From CAYXDO01 sp964463485 (GTDB lineage: Bacteria; Myxococcota; Kuafuiibacteriia; Kuafuiibacteriales; Kuafuiibacteriaceae), in assembly GCA_964463485.1 (NCBI GenBank), contig CAYXDO010000032.1, positions 13,060-77,059 of the forward strand: DNA of 64,000 nucleotides. Reading direction: 5' to 3'. Position 1 is the first letter of the stretch. Each line of letters begins with the position of its first letter. The notes below the pieces were generated by a model. It made no database searches. It was not told the DNA's origin and worked only from the letters and a program-made list of their open reading frames with translations. The translations under genes were made by a program, and so were the position numbers. This document shows positions 7,584 through 16,291 of the stretch, one piece after another.

Positions 7584-9967
7584 CGGGAGCCTCGCGTTCG
7601 TCGGCGGGACCAGATACTCAGGACGAGGAGGAGAGCCGTAGCGCCCGCGCTCATGAAGCGGCCGAGCCTGAAGGACTCCGGCAGGTATTCGAGTCGAACC
7701 AGGTGCGTACCTTCGGGCACGGGAACGCCGATCAGGGTCCCGTCGACGACGACGGCATCCACTCGCAGCTCGTCGACGGTCGCTCGCCACCCAGGGTCGA
7801 AGGTCTGGGTGACGACCAGGAGCGCGGGTCGATCGGCGGTCACGGAGAGCTCGAGCAGGCCGGAGCGTTCGAGGTCGACGGTGACTCGGCCCTCTCCGAG
7901 CGGAGGACTCAGGCGGACCGCGCCGGGGCTCACGACCGCGACCGTTGGGGCGGTCGAGGTGAGTACGGCCAAGTCAGAGCTCTCGATGATACCAGTGGCC
8001 AGTCCAACCTTGGGTCGCGTGTTTTCGATGGCGAAGATACTCAGCGGAGGCCCACGCCAGATGGGTACGCGATCGAGGAAGCGGAGGCCGAAAAAGGACT
8101 CGCCGGTGGCTTCGACGAGCATCGCGTCGGCTCCGAGTCGGGCGAGCAATCGGAGGCGTCCAGGCTCGTCGGCCTTCGAAAACTGCTCGGCAAAAGAGAC
8201 CCAGCGCTTCGACCGAAAGTCGTCGTAGTCGAGGTCGAGCGAGTAGGAGACGCCGTTCATCATGCCAAAGCCGGGTCCGAGCCTCTGCGCCGTGTACAGC
8301 GTGTTGTCGAGTTGGGTGACCCAGGGCGGAGCCTCCGGGCCGCGGTGCTCTTCGTAGAGAAAAATGCGCGGGGACTCGAAGTGGCGCTCGATCCGTTCGA
8401 GCGCGGGCGGACGAGCGAGAAGAGCCGGGGGCCCCGCCGGAACCACCGGCCTTCCCGCGATCGCCAAGTCGGCCGCCACGACGAAGAAGAGTAGGCCGAA
8501 GGGTCCGCGCGCCTGCGAATGTCGCAGCCAGTACGAGAGCGCCGCCCCGCCGGCCACGGAGAAGAAGGCGCCATGAGCTACCGAGCGCCAGAGAAGCCGC
8601 CGCGCGACCTCGACCGGCATTCCGGAAATCACGTCCGCAGAAGTCACGGAGGGAACCCAGCTCGCCACCGAGAGCGCCGCGACCGCGACCAGGACCGGAC
8701 CAAGCCAAGCGAGCCTCCTCAGAGACGCGGCGTACGCCGGTTCACTCTCGACGGCGGTGACGGCGAGCGCGGCGCAGCACGCCGCCGAGATCGCCACGCC
8801 GAGCCAGAGCTTCTCGGGGTAGCGGGCCGATGAGAGCAACGGCACCTTGCTGAGCAACTCATACCCGGGCAGGAATCGACCCAGCGAAAGGAGCGCGAAC
8901 AGCAAGAGGAGCCCAAACGCTCGACGTGACTGCTCGACCCTCGCCCCGACGGCAAAGACTCCGGCGAGCGAAGCCCCTAAGTACAGAGAGGCAAGGAAGA
9001 GCTCGTTGCCGTCGGAGGTAAATACGATTCGCTTCGACCACTGCTCACCAGCGAGCCCAGGGAGAAAGGCCTCGAGCGTGCGGAACGGCAGCACCGAGTG
9101 TCTGGCCTTGTGGACGAATGCCAAACCCGCCCCGCGAGCCCCATCCAGAATCAGCTCCGCTCGCGGCAAGATTTGAATGGCCCCAAGACCCACCGCGAGG
9201 ACCGCGGCCGCTCCCAACCCAGCCCAGGCCTTTTTGGGCGCCGAGCGCAGACGGTGCCCCGCCAAACCCACGAAACACAGAAACTCGGCGAGAATGAAAA
9301 AGGGGTCGGAGATCGGGCCGGCCAGACCGAGCACGACGGCCAATACACTCACCCTACCGAAGCTAGGTCGATCGAGGACGCGGATCGCCAAAAACAGAAT
9401 CAGAGGTGCCACCGACGAACCAGCGACGTGGGCGCACAGGTTGTTGAATGAGAGCAGGGGGCCAGACAGGGCAAAGGTCAGTCCCCCCAACGAGGCGCCG
9501 GACCGGCTCGCGCCGAGTGATCTCGCCAGACCAAATGCTCCGAAGAAACCCAAGACATAGTGTCCGTAAATCATCACGTCATAGAGCTGATGGAGGTCGA
9601 ACGGCAGCCAGAGCAGCGCCAACGGTGGCCATAGCGCCAATGAGTTGGGGTCGGCAAGGAGCGGCGTCCCGTTCCCCGCGCGTGCGTCCCACAGCGGCCA
9701 GCGCCCCTCCCGGTACGCCTCCGCGACCGCGAACGTCAGTCGCCGAAAGAGCAGAAAGTGGTCCCGAAAGAACAAGAGCTTCGGGCCGAGCGCATCCGCA
9801 AACACCCACAGCGACGCGCCCAGAGCCAAGAACCAAAGGATGCCGAACGGACGACGCTCGTTTGGCTCGGCCGCCCGCAAGGCGATGGTGGATATCACGC
9901 GCCCACGACGACGGGAAGCACCCGAACATGCTCCGAGCGGCCCCGAGCGGCCCCCCGAGAATCCCAT
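7580..9967 (-). CDS. YfhO-like multi-pass membrane protein
   Basis: A product of up to 795 residues with a dozen or so hydrophobic helices and a soluble beta-rich C-terminal domain (about 600-770) before a final helix and basic tail. The early motif PLWDARAGNGTPLLADPNS, after a first loop with FFRDHFLLF, matches the YfhO family, GT-C-like proteins. In Firmicutes, YfhO has been linked to glycosylation of lipoteichoic acid, but the role in Gram-negative bacteria is unknown. The start is uncertain. A GTG at 9898 would remove 23 basic, low-complexity residues and leave a conventional N-terminus. The 3' end overlaps the next gene by four bases, so translation is probably coupled. Confidence 0.72.
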   Translation of the reverse strand: MGFSGGRSGPLGACSGASRRRGRVISTIALRAAEPNERRPFGILWFLALGASLWVFADALGPKLLFFRDHFLLFRRLTFAVAEAYREGRWPLWDARAGNGTPLLADPNSLALWPPLALLWLPFDLHQLYDVMIYGHYVLGFFGAFGLARSLGASRSGASLGGLTFALSGPLLSFNNLCAHVAGSSVAPLILFLAIRVLDRPSFGRVSVLAVVLGLAGPISDPFFILAEFLCFVGLAGHRLRSAPKKAWAGLGAAAVLAVGLGAIQILPRAELILDGARGAGLAFVHKARHSVLPFRTLEAFLPGLAGEQWSKRIVFTSDGNELFLASLYLGASLAGVFAVGARVEQSRRAFGLLLLFALLSLGRFLPGYELLSKVPLLSSARYPEKLWLGVAISAACCAALAVTAVESEPAYAASLRRLAWLGPVLVAVAALSVASWVPSVTSADVISGMPVEVARRLLWRSVAHGAFFSVAGGAALSYWLRHSQARGPFGLLFFVVAADLAIAGRPVVPAGPPALLARPPALERIERHFESPRIFLYEEHRGPEAPPWVTQLDNTLYTAQRLGPGFGMMNGVSYSLDLDYDDFRSKRWVSFAEQFSKADEPGRLRLLARLGADAMLVEATGESFFGLRFLDRVPIWRGPPLSIFAIENTRPKVGLATGIIESSDLAVLTSTAPTVAVVSPGAVRLSPPLGEGRVTVDLERSGLLELSVTADRPALLVVTQTFDPGWRATVDELRVDAVVVDGTLIGVPVPEGTHLVRLEYLPESFRLGRFMSAGATALLLVLSIWSRRRTRGSR

Positions 9968-10054
9968 GTTTGGTGGCCGTCACCCGCCCTGTGCTCGCCC
10001 GAACCACCCGCCACAACGCTCGGACTCGGACCGAAATTGCGATACGCTGAGAAC

Positions 10055-11926
10055 GTGAACGCTTCGCGTCTCGTGCCGATCGCAGCTGCCGCAGCGCTCG
10101 CAACGCTCGCGAAACTCGGCACAGCTCACGCCGAAACGCTGGTTCCGGGCCCTTCCGATCCGGGTTTCGACCAGGCCCTGCTCGACAAGGCGGATGCCTT
10201 CGTCGTGCAGATTCACGAGCTCTTGACTCTACCCATCCCGTTCGGGCTCGACGCCTTCGTGTCGCGTCCCGAAGACCAGGAGCTCATCAATGAGTTCTTC
10301 GCTGCGAAGCAGACGAGCTTCACGCGGTTTGCGGGCCGACACCCGTTCGACCTCATCGAACAGTATGATGACTATGCCCACGCGGCGATCTTCGGAGGGC
10401 TCCAAGTCGCCGGCGACGCGTTCCGCTACGCGGTGCTGCGAGATCAAGGAGCGCCCGAAGAGCAAGTCAGCCGCGCCCGAGCGATCTACCTGCGAAATCT
10501 CGACGCGCTCGACTGGTTCGTCCGCGTCACCGGAGTGCCCGGTGTCGTGGCTCGAGGCATTCGCAGAACTCAGTCCCAGGCCGGCGAGCCGCCCGTCCCC
10601 GGCGCTCTGCCCGAGCTCGTCCCGCTCTTCGACGAGTCGGGAGCTCCGCTGCCAAAATACAAGGGTCCAACCTGGCGCGCCGATCAATCCGGCGAGCTCC
10701 CCTTCCTGATTTGGCTCGACGACGCGTCCCGAGACACCTTCGACGGCTACGTCTTCGCGCTCGGCATCTCTTACGACGTAGGCGCCGGCGATCCGACCAT
10801 TCCGAGCGAAAAGCTCGAGCTCCTGAGCCAACACGCGCGCGACATCGGACGAAGACTCATCGAGACGTCCGAGGTCGCCGACGGCGTCGAGATCGACTTG
10901 GTGTTACGCGACGCCGACGGCCGACCCACGACCTACCACGCGTTCTCGGCCGAGGAAGTCCTCGAGGGGATCGTCGGTGTAGACGGGTCGAACGGCTTCA
11001 ACGCGGTGATGGGTCTCGGAATGCTCCGTACTCTCTACCACGTGAGCGGCGACCCCGAGCTCTGGGATCACTACCGAGACGAGCTCGTCGCGAAGCGAGA
11101 TTTCTTCGGAGTCATGGAGCGCGCCTTGAAGAGTACGCTCTACTTCGGAGAGATGACCAACTACTCACAAGTGAACATGGCGTTCATGGCCATTTACGGC
11201 TTGCTGCGGTACGAAAACGACCCGGTCTTGGCCGCGAGAGTTCGTCGAATCTTGGAAGCGGAGGTCTACGACGCGGGTAAAGATCGCGATCCGCGAGGGC
11301 TCGGTCAGACCTTCTTCGACTTCATCTTCGCGGCTTTCCGCTCCGAGGGTTCGACGGGAATCGGGCGCGAAGCGATCGAGGAGGGCTTCGCGACGCTCCG
11401 CGGACATCCAGCTCCCCCTTACTGGGACGGCTGGGTCGAGAACTGCGACCCGATGGAGATCGACTCGCTCGAGTGTGAGCTCGTGACCGGTAAGAAGGTG
11501 AGACTGTCGCCGCGAAAAGGATACGGCGACCGAGTCGTCGCGGTCGAGCCGCTGCCGATCGAAGCCCGGCCCCCAAGCGACTTCAGTTGGAGATCGGACC
11601 CTCACGCGGTGAACGGCGGAGGAAAGAGCCGACTGAACCCAGGCGGCGACTTTCACGGAGCTTATTGGATGGGTCGGTTCATGAAAGCGAGCACGTCGGG
11701 CCTCGAGAACATCTCCCCCAACGCCCGCGGTGCGCCCACCGAGGAAGGTTGCGCCTGTCGCTGCGGCGCGTCCGGCTCTGGCGTGTCGGGGTCGGGCGCG
11801 GCGTGGCTCGTGCTCGGCTGGGCCGTGAGCGCGCGGGTTCGGCGAAGGAAAAAGCTCCCACCGAATCAGTCCTGCCACCACTCTCCTGGAACCAAGAAGA
11901 GCGCGACTCCAGCGACGATTCGGTAG
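10055..11926 (+). CDS. secreted protein of unknown function with MYXO-CTERM-like tail
   Basis: The GTG at 10055 is chosen because it opens a clear signal peptide (about residues 1-26, ending AHAE). The mature part of about 540 residues has no motif I recognise. It looks helical, with acidic QYDDYAHAA and WFVRVTGVPG segments. The C-terminus carries Cys-Ala-Cys-Arg-Cys (from residue 566), then a short hydrophobic span (GAAWLVLGWAVSA), then a basic cluster RVRRRKK. That is the Cys-helix-Arg pattern of the MYXO-CTERM sorting signal, which directs surface anchoring in myxobacteria. Unusually, about 23 residues follow the basic cluster, and the last 61 bp overlap the convergent uppP gene. Confidence 0.75.
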   Translation: MNASRLVPIAAAAALATLAKLGTAHAETLVPGPSDPGFDQALLDKADAFVVQIHELLTLPIPFGLDAFVSRPEDQELINEFFAAKQTSFTRFAGRHPFDLIEQYDDYAHAAIFGGLQVAGDAFRYAVLRDQGAPEEQVSRARAIYLRNLDALDWFVRVTGVPGVVARGIRRTQSQAGEPPVPGALPELVPLFDESGAPLPKYKGPTWRADQSGELPFLIWLDDASRDTFDGYVFALGISYDVGAGDPTIPSEKLELLSQHARDIGRRLIETSEVADGVEIDLVLRDADGRPTTYHAFSAEEVLEGIVGVDGSNGFNAVMGLGMLRTLYHVSGDPELWDHYRDELVAKRDFFGVMERALKSTLYFGEMTNYSQVNMAFMAIYGLLRYENDPVLAARVRRILEAEVYDAGKDRDPRGLGQTFFDFIFAAFRSEGSTGIGREAIEEGFATLRGHPAPPYWDGWVENCDPMEIDSLECELVTGKKVRLSPRKGYGDRVVAVEPLPIEARPPSDFSWRSDPHAVNGGGKSRLNPGGDFHGAYWMGRFMKASTSGLENISPNARGAPTEEGCACRCGASGSGVSGSGAAWLVLGWAVSARVRRRKKLPPNQSCHHSPGTKKSATPATIR

Positions 11927-12672
11927 ATCGCGAAGCTCCGAAACGTGTGAGTTTGCACGAAGCGGAGGAGCCACCGTACGGTGAGCCAGGCGACTCCGAA
12001 GCTCACGATCATACCCACGACGAAAGAGGCTCCTGCGCCGTCCAGCTCGTCGCGGAACTTCAAGAGCTCGTAAGCAGAGGCCGCGGTCATCGTCGGGATG
12101 GCGAGATAAAACGAGAAGAGCGTCGCGGTGGGTCGATCCAGCCGAACGGCGAGCCCGCCGAGGATCGTGGACGCGCTGCGACTCATCCCTGGCCACAACG
12201 ACAGGCACTGGGCAAAGCCGATCGCGACGGCTTGTTTGGTGGTGACTTGGTCGAGCTGGGTAACTCTCTGGTAGCTCGACAGCCCAGGGCGGCTCGGTCG
12301 GTCGAGGACGAGAATGGCGATTCCTCCGAGGATCCACGCCGCGCACACGCCTTCGGGATTCTTGAGCAGCCCCGAGATGAGATCGTGGAGGAGCAGCCCG
12401 AGCACCGCGCTCGGAATGAAAGCGAGGACGAGCTTCGTACCCAGCGCGGCGAGCGGATCGAGCCCTCGTTGGGCGAGCCCTCGAATTTCGGTGAATCGGT
12501 CCACGATCACCGCGAGGACTGCGCCGAATTGAATCACCACGAGGAAGGGCTCGCGCCACGCGGGAGAGAAGCCGAGCAAGCCAGAGGCGACGACGAGGTG
12601 TCCCGTGCTCGAGACGGGCAGGAATTCCGTGAGGCCTTCGAGGACCGCGAGGAGAATGACGGCGAGCATCAT
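11866..12672 (-). CDS. uppP: undecaprenyl-diphosphatase
   Basis: A 268-residue membrane protein that dephosphorylates undecaprenyl pyrophosphate to recycle the lipid carrier for peptidoglycan and O-antigen synthesis. The family signatures are intact. GLTEFLPVSSTGHL near the N-terminus holds the catalytic glutamates and SSTGH. PGMSRSAST (about residues 170-178) is the second active-site loop with its conserved Arg. The length matches UppP/BacA. The gene is separate from its upstream kinase neighbour, and its 3' end overlaps the convergent secreted-protein gene by 61 bp. Confidence 0.93.
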   Translation of the reverse strand: MMLAVILLAVLEGLTEFLPVSSTGHLVVASGLLGFSPAWREPFLVVIQFGAVLAVIVDRFTEIRGLAQRGLDPLAALGTKLVLAFIPSAVLGLLLHDLISGLLKNPEGVCAAWILGGIAILVLDRPSRPGLSSYQRVTQLDQVTTKQAVAIGFAQCLSLWPGMSRSASTILGGLAVRLDRPTATLFSFYLAIPTMTAASAYELLKFRDELDGAGASFVVGMIVSFGVAWLTVRWLLRFVQTHTFRSFAIYRIVAGVALFLVPGEWWQD

Positions 12673-12753
12673 CTGAGGCCAAGGTCCTTAGCGAGGCGGG
12701 CGGCCAGCGTCTACTTTCGTGGCGCGCTCGACTTCGCGCTCGGGCAACCTTGA

Positions 12754-14130
12754 TCAGATCAAACGATTAGCCAGACCGAGGAGCGTGCCGAGCGCGAACG
12801 CGAGCGCGGCGAACAAAACCGACCTTGGATCGGCTGATTTGGGCTCGGGCGGCGGCGGCGGGGCTTGGGGCCGAGGAAGTGGGATTTCGATGGCGCGGAC
12901 CCGCGACTTACTCCCGAGTATCTCGACCTGGGACGATCGCGCCCTGAGTTGCCAGTGAGCTGCGGAGAGGGCCTGCGAGAGCGCCTGAGTTGTCGGCCAG
13001 CGGTTCTCGGGCTTCTTTGCGAGCCCCCGCATGATCACCTCGTCGAGCAGAGGTGTGTCGGCGCCGACTTCGGAGGGCTTTGGCGGGAGCGCGGCGAGGA
13101 TTTGGGAGACGACCACGTCGAGCTTGTTGGACGTGGAGAAGGGCTGAACGCCCGTCAGCATCTCGTACATGACGAGCGAAGCGCCGTACACGTCGGTGCG
13201 CTGGTCGATAGGTTGGGCGAGGACTTGCTCGGGGGCGAGGTAGGCGGGCGTTCCGATGACGGTCCCCTCGGCCGAGAGCTTGGAGACTCCTTCGACCTGG
13301 GCCATTCCGAAGTCGAGGAGCTTCAGGCGCGTGATCGCGTCGGCGGTCCTCGCGAGGAACACGTTGGCGGGCTTCAGATCGCGATGGACGACCCCGAGGG
13401 CGTGGGCGGCGCTGAGTGCGCTGCAGAGCTGAGTTCCGAGATCGATGACGAGGTCGGCGGGGAGGCGTCCGGTTCGGAGTCGTGAGTGGAGGTCGATACC
13501 CGCGAGGAGCTCCATGACCATGAAGGGACGGCCATCGAGTGTTTCGTCGAGGTCGAGCACTTCGATGATGGAAGGGTGTCGAAGCCGGGAGAGGGCGCGG
13601 GCTTCGCGCCGTAGGCGCTCGGCTTGTCGCTCGCTGCCGTCGGGAGACAAGACCTTGATGGCGACCGGACGATCGAGGGCGGTGTGTTGAGCCTCGTAGA
13701 CGGTCGCCGTTCCTCCCGAGCCGATCTTCTGAGTTATGCGATAGCGGGCGGGTATCTCGTCTCGCTTGGGTGGGGCACGGACGCGCGGCTCGCGAACGTC
13801 GCCGACCTCCGGCTCGCGCTCCTTGGAGAGAGCTTGGACCAGCGCGAACGCGGACGTACTCTCTTCTCTTGGTCGCTCCTGGTAGGGTACGGGCAGGTCG
13901 AGCGAATCGTAAGAAGGACGAACGTCCGACTCAGCCTCGTCCTCGTCCTCTTCCGCCTTGCGTAAGTCGAACCCAGGAGACGTGTTGGCGTCGAGAGCCT
14001 CGAAGTTTGGCGCTACGCCTGGCTTGCCAGACAACTCGGACAGCCTGCCAGACACCTCGGGGCCGGAGGGCGGAGCCCCCGGCGGAGACGAGTCCGAAGG
14101 TGACGGGCCCGTGCTGGCCACCGTGACCAC
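12754..14130 (-). CDS. Ser/Thr protein kinase with C-terminal membrane tail
   Basis: A 458-residue Hanks-type kinase. An acidic, Pro-rich N-terminal region (about 1-125) precedes the kinase domain (about 127-390). All catalytic motifs are present: glycine loop IGSGGTATVYEA, VAIK lysine, HRDLKPANV catalytic loop, LDFGMA metal loop and an APE-equivalent (GTPAYLAPEQ). A Pro-rich linker leads to one hydrophobic helix (about 436-456) that ends the protein, so the kinase is probably tail-anchored with its catalytic domain in the cytoplasm and almost nothing outside. That differs from PknB-type receptor kinases. The start codon is GTG. No target is evident from the neighbours (uppP and msrA). Confidence 0.9.
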   Translation of the reverse strand: MVTVASTGPSPSDSSPPGAPPSGPEVSGRLSELSGKPGVAPNFEALDANTSPGFDLRKAEEDEDEAESDVRPSYDSLDLPVPYQERPREESTSAFALVQALSKEREPEVGDVREPRVRAPPKRDEIPARYRITQKIGSGGTATVYEAQHTALDRPVAIKVLSPDGSERQAERLRREARALSRLRHPSIIEVLDLDETLDGRPFMVMELLAGIDLHSRLRTGRLPADLVIDLGTQLCSALSAAHALGVVHRDLKPANVFLARTADAITRLKLLDFGMAQVEGVSKLSAEGTVIGTPAYLAPEQVLAQPIDQRTDVYGASLVMYEMLTGVQPFSTSNKLDVVVSQILAALPPKPSEVGADTPLLDEVIMRGLAKKPENRWPTTQALSQALSAAHWQLRARSSQVEILGSKSRVRAIEIPLPRPQAPPPPPEPKSADPRSVLFAALAFALGTLLGLANRLI

Positions 14131-14186
14131 TGTACCGCACCCCGACAGTGCTAGCTACAGGCCACGGGCGGCCACCTTTGAACACC

Positions 14187-14852
14187 TCAGCGTGGGGATC
14201 CCGTGGCAAGCCCCGCTGGACAGGAAACGCCCGTGCCTCCCAACCCGCAGTATCCATGCGGATTTTTGGCGAGATATTGCTGGTGATACTCCTCCGCAAA
14301 ATAGAACGGCGGCGCCGACCGCACCTCCGTCGTGATGGCTCCGTGGCCCGCGGAGGTGAGCGCGGCTTGATACCTCGCGAGCGAACCCCTCGCAGCCGAA
14401 CCCTGAGCCTCCGTCGTGTAATACAACGCCGATCGGTATTGGGTCCCGACGTCGTTCCCCTGCCTCATCCCCTGAGTTGGGTCGTGACCCTCCCAGAAAA
14501 TGCCCAGAACTCTCTCCAGGGAGATGAGCGCTGGATCGAACGCCACCAGCACGACCTCGGTGTGCCCGGTGCGGCCCGAACACACCTCCTCGTAGTCAGG
14601 GTTCGGAGTGAACCCACCCGCGTAGCCGACCGCCGTCGTAAAGACTCCGGGCGTCGAAAAGAACTTCTTCTCCGCGCCCCAAAAACAGCCCATGCCGACG
14701 ATGATCGTCTCGACCGAAGCCGGATACGGAGGCGAAAGCGGCGCGTCCAACACGTAGTGACGCTCGGGCACATTCATCGCCTCGGTCCGGCCGGACAACG
14801 CCTCGGCTTCGGTCACGATTTCTAGCTTCTTGGCCAAATCGAAGAAACGCAC
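14187..14852 (-). CDS. msrA: peptide methionine sulfoxide reductase A
   Basis: A 221-residue MsrA that reduces methionine-S-sulfoxide in proteins. The catalytic motif GCFWGAEKKFF has the nucleophilic Cys at about residue 55. GYAGGFTPNPDYEEVCSGRTGH is the substrate-binding block. The glycine-rich C-terminus YCGLGGTGVSC supplies two resolving cysteines, as in the E. coli-type enzyme that is recycled by thioredoxin. An N-terminal extension of about 45 residues precedes the conserved domain and matches the longer E. coli-type proteins. No signal peptide is seen, so it should act in the cytoplasm. Confidence 0.94.
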   Translation of the reverse strand: MRFFDLAKKLEIVTEAEALSGRTEAMNVPERHYVLDAPLSPPYPASVETIIVGMGCFWGAEKKFFSTPGVFTTAVGYAGGFTPNPDYEEVCSGRTGHTEVVLVAFDPALISLERVLGIFWEGHDPTQGMRQGNDVGTQYRSALYYTTEAQGSAARGSLARYQAALTSAGHGAITTEVRSAPPFYFAEEYHQQYLAKNPHGYCGLGGTGVSCPAGLATGSPR

Positions 14853-14929
14853 GGCCTCATCATACTGAGTTTGCCGCGGAAATCATCGAGGGCAACTCGA
14901 GCTGCGAACGACCAACTCAATGCACGACG

Positions 14930-16084
14930 TCACGTCGCGACTTCGACGTAGAGCGCCTCGAGCGATCGCACCATGACCGACACGTCGAACTCACGAACGA
15001 GGGCCCGATCGGACGGATCGACAGGGCGGAGATCCAGCGCGTTGCCGATGGCTCGAGCCAGCGCAGATGGGTCACGAGGCTCCACGAGGTAGCCATTTCG
15101 ACCTTCGCGCACGACCTCCGAAGTGCCGTCCACGCGGGTAGCGACGACAGGCACGCGGGCCGCCAACGCTTGCACCGCAGAGCGAGGAAGCCCCTCGAAG
15201 ATCGACGAGAGGACAGCCACGTCGGCCGCTGCGAGGAGCTCTGGCACATCGCGTCTCCAGCCGAGCAGCCGAAACCGGTCGGCCAACCTCAACTCAGCAA
15301 GGCGGGCTTCGACGGCGCCACGAAGCTCGCCGTCGCCGGCGAAGAGCAGCACCGCGTTTGGCCGTCGTCGGGCGACCAGGGAGAACGCCTCGACGAGTGT
15401 CATCGGATCTTTCTGCGGCTTGAGGTTGGCGACCGATACGAGGGCCTCTTGGTCCGCGTGGAGCCCTAGAGCTGCACGGGCTTCCGCGCGACGGCGGGGG
15501 GCTTCCAAGAAAGGCGCGAGCTCGAATCCAGAACGAATCACGCGATGTTGGTGGCCAGCACCGACGATCCCGCGAGCCATCGCCTCGGCGAGGCATGCCC
15601 GCGAGACGGAGACGAAGGTGTCGGTGACTCTGGCGGCCGCGCGCTCGAGCGCGACATACGCGGCGAACACGGCGGGTGACTGCCCGACATGGAAGCCGAA
15701 CCCGTGAATCGTGTGGACGACGCGATCGACCTGCGCGAGCTTCGCCGCGAAGCGGCCGAGGATCCCGGCTTTGCTGCCATGGGTGTGAACGACGATCGAG
15801 CGGGCACCCTTTGACCTCAAAGCATCTATCGAGCGGCGGAGCGCGGCCGCGATCCCGATCAACGCGGCGGGGTCCTTCGAGGGAGAGGCCTCGCGAACGA
15901 GCACACGAAGCGGCTCGCGGTGGACGTGGCTCAGCTTCTCGGCGTCGCCGTCGAGCAACCCACCTGGGCCATAGACGAGCGCCGTCAGGAACCTCGAAGG
16001 GTCGAGGCGGGCCGCGCTATCGAGCGTGTTCTCTTGGGCGCCGCCGAGATCGAGCCGCGTGATGACGTGAATGACGCCAATCAT
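14930..16084 (-). CDS. GT4-family glycosyltransferase
   Basis: A 384-residue GT-B fold enzyme. The N-terminal domain starts HVITRLDLGGAQENT, a glycine-rich loop typical of GT4, and contains VVHTHGSKAGILGR. The C-terminal domain has VSVANLKPQKDP, FAGDGELR and LSSIFEGLPRSAVQALAARVPVVATRVDGTSEVV, where the E-G-x-P-x-x-x-x-x-x-x-A retaining motif binds the nucleotide sugar. The acceptor is unknown, though lipopolysaccharide or exopolysaccharide is likely. The gene follows efp and the 63-residue protein on the same strand with only 15 bp between, so the three may share a transcript. Confidence 0.9.
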   Translation of the reverse strand: MIGVIHVITRLDLGGAQENTLDSAARLDPSRFLTALVYGPGGLLDGDAEKLSHVHREPLRVLVREASPSKDPAALIGIAAALRRSIDALRSKGARSIVVHTHGSKAGILGRFAAKLAQVDRVVHTIHGFGFHVGQSPAVFAAYVALERAAARVTDTFVSVSRACLAEAMARGIVGAGHQHRVIRSGFELAPFLEAPRRRAEARAALGLHADQEALVSVANLKPQKDPMTLVEAFSLVARRRPNAVLLFAGDGELRGAVEARLAELRLADRFRLLGWRRDVPELLAAADVAVLSSIFEGLPRSAVQALAARVPVVATRVDGTSEVVREGRNGYLVEPRDPSALARAIGNALDLRPVDPSDRALVREFDVSVMVRSLEALYVEVAT

Positions 16085-16099
16085 GCGAGCCGGTCGGCT

Positions 16100-16291
16100 T
16101 CAACGCGGACTGGTCTCGGACAGTGAAACGCGGTCACTCGGTCGCTCGAACACGAGCGCGACATCTTCGTCTTCGTAGTCGAAGCGGGTCAGACCCGATC
16201 GTTCGAAGATCGAAATCAGCTCCCGCACGAACGACAAACGCTCCGCATCGACGCTGACTTCGGCATCGCGCTTCTCGACTTTTTTGGTCAT
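16100..16291 (-). CDS. 63-residue protein resembling the N-terminal helical region of biotin carboxyl carrier protein
   Basis: The ATG overlaps the efp stop by four bases (ATGA). The product has 63 residues and no membrane segment. Its core FVRELISIFERSGLTRFDYE, followed by VALVFERP, resembles the first 35 or so residues of AccB/BCCP (pattern x-x-L-I-x-L-x-x-x-S-G-L-T-x-x-x-x-x). The biotinyl domain with its Met-Lys-Met site is completely absent, and no continuation is visible downstream, where a glycosyltransferase begins. In many bacteria accB follows efp, so this could be a reduced remnant of that arrangement or an independent small protein. The similarity was judged by eye. Confidence 0.6.
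   Translation of the reverse strand: MTKKVEKRDAEVSVDAERLSFVRELISIFERSGLTRFDYEDEDVALVFERPSDRVSLSETSPR

Noticed and set aside
6471..8228. A 585-codon plus-strand open frame opposite the membrane spermidine-synthase-like gene
   Set aside because: Antisense shadow with Arg/Glu/His-rich composition and no membrane or domain features.
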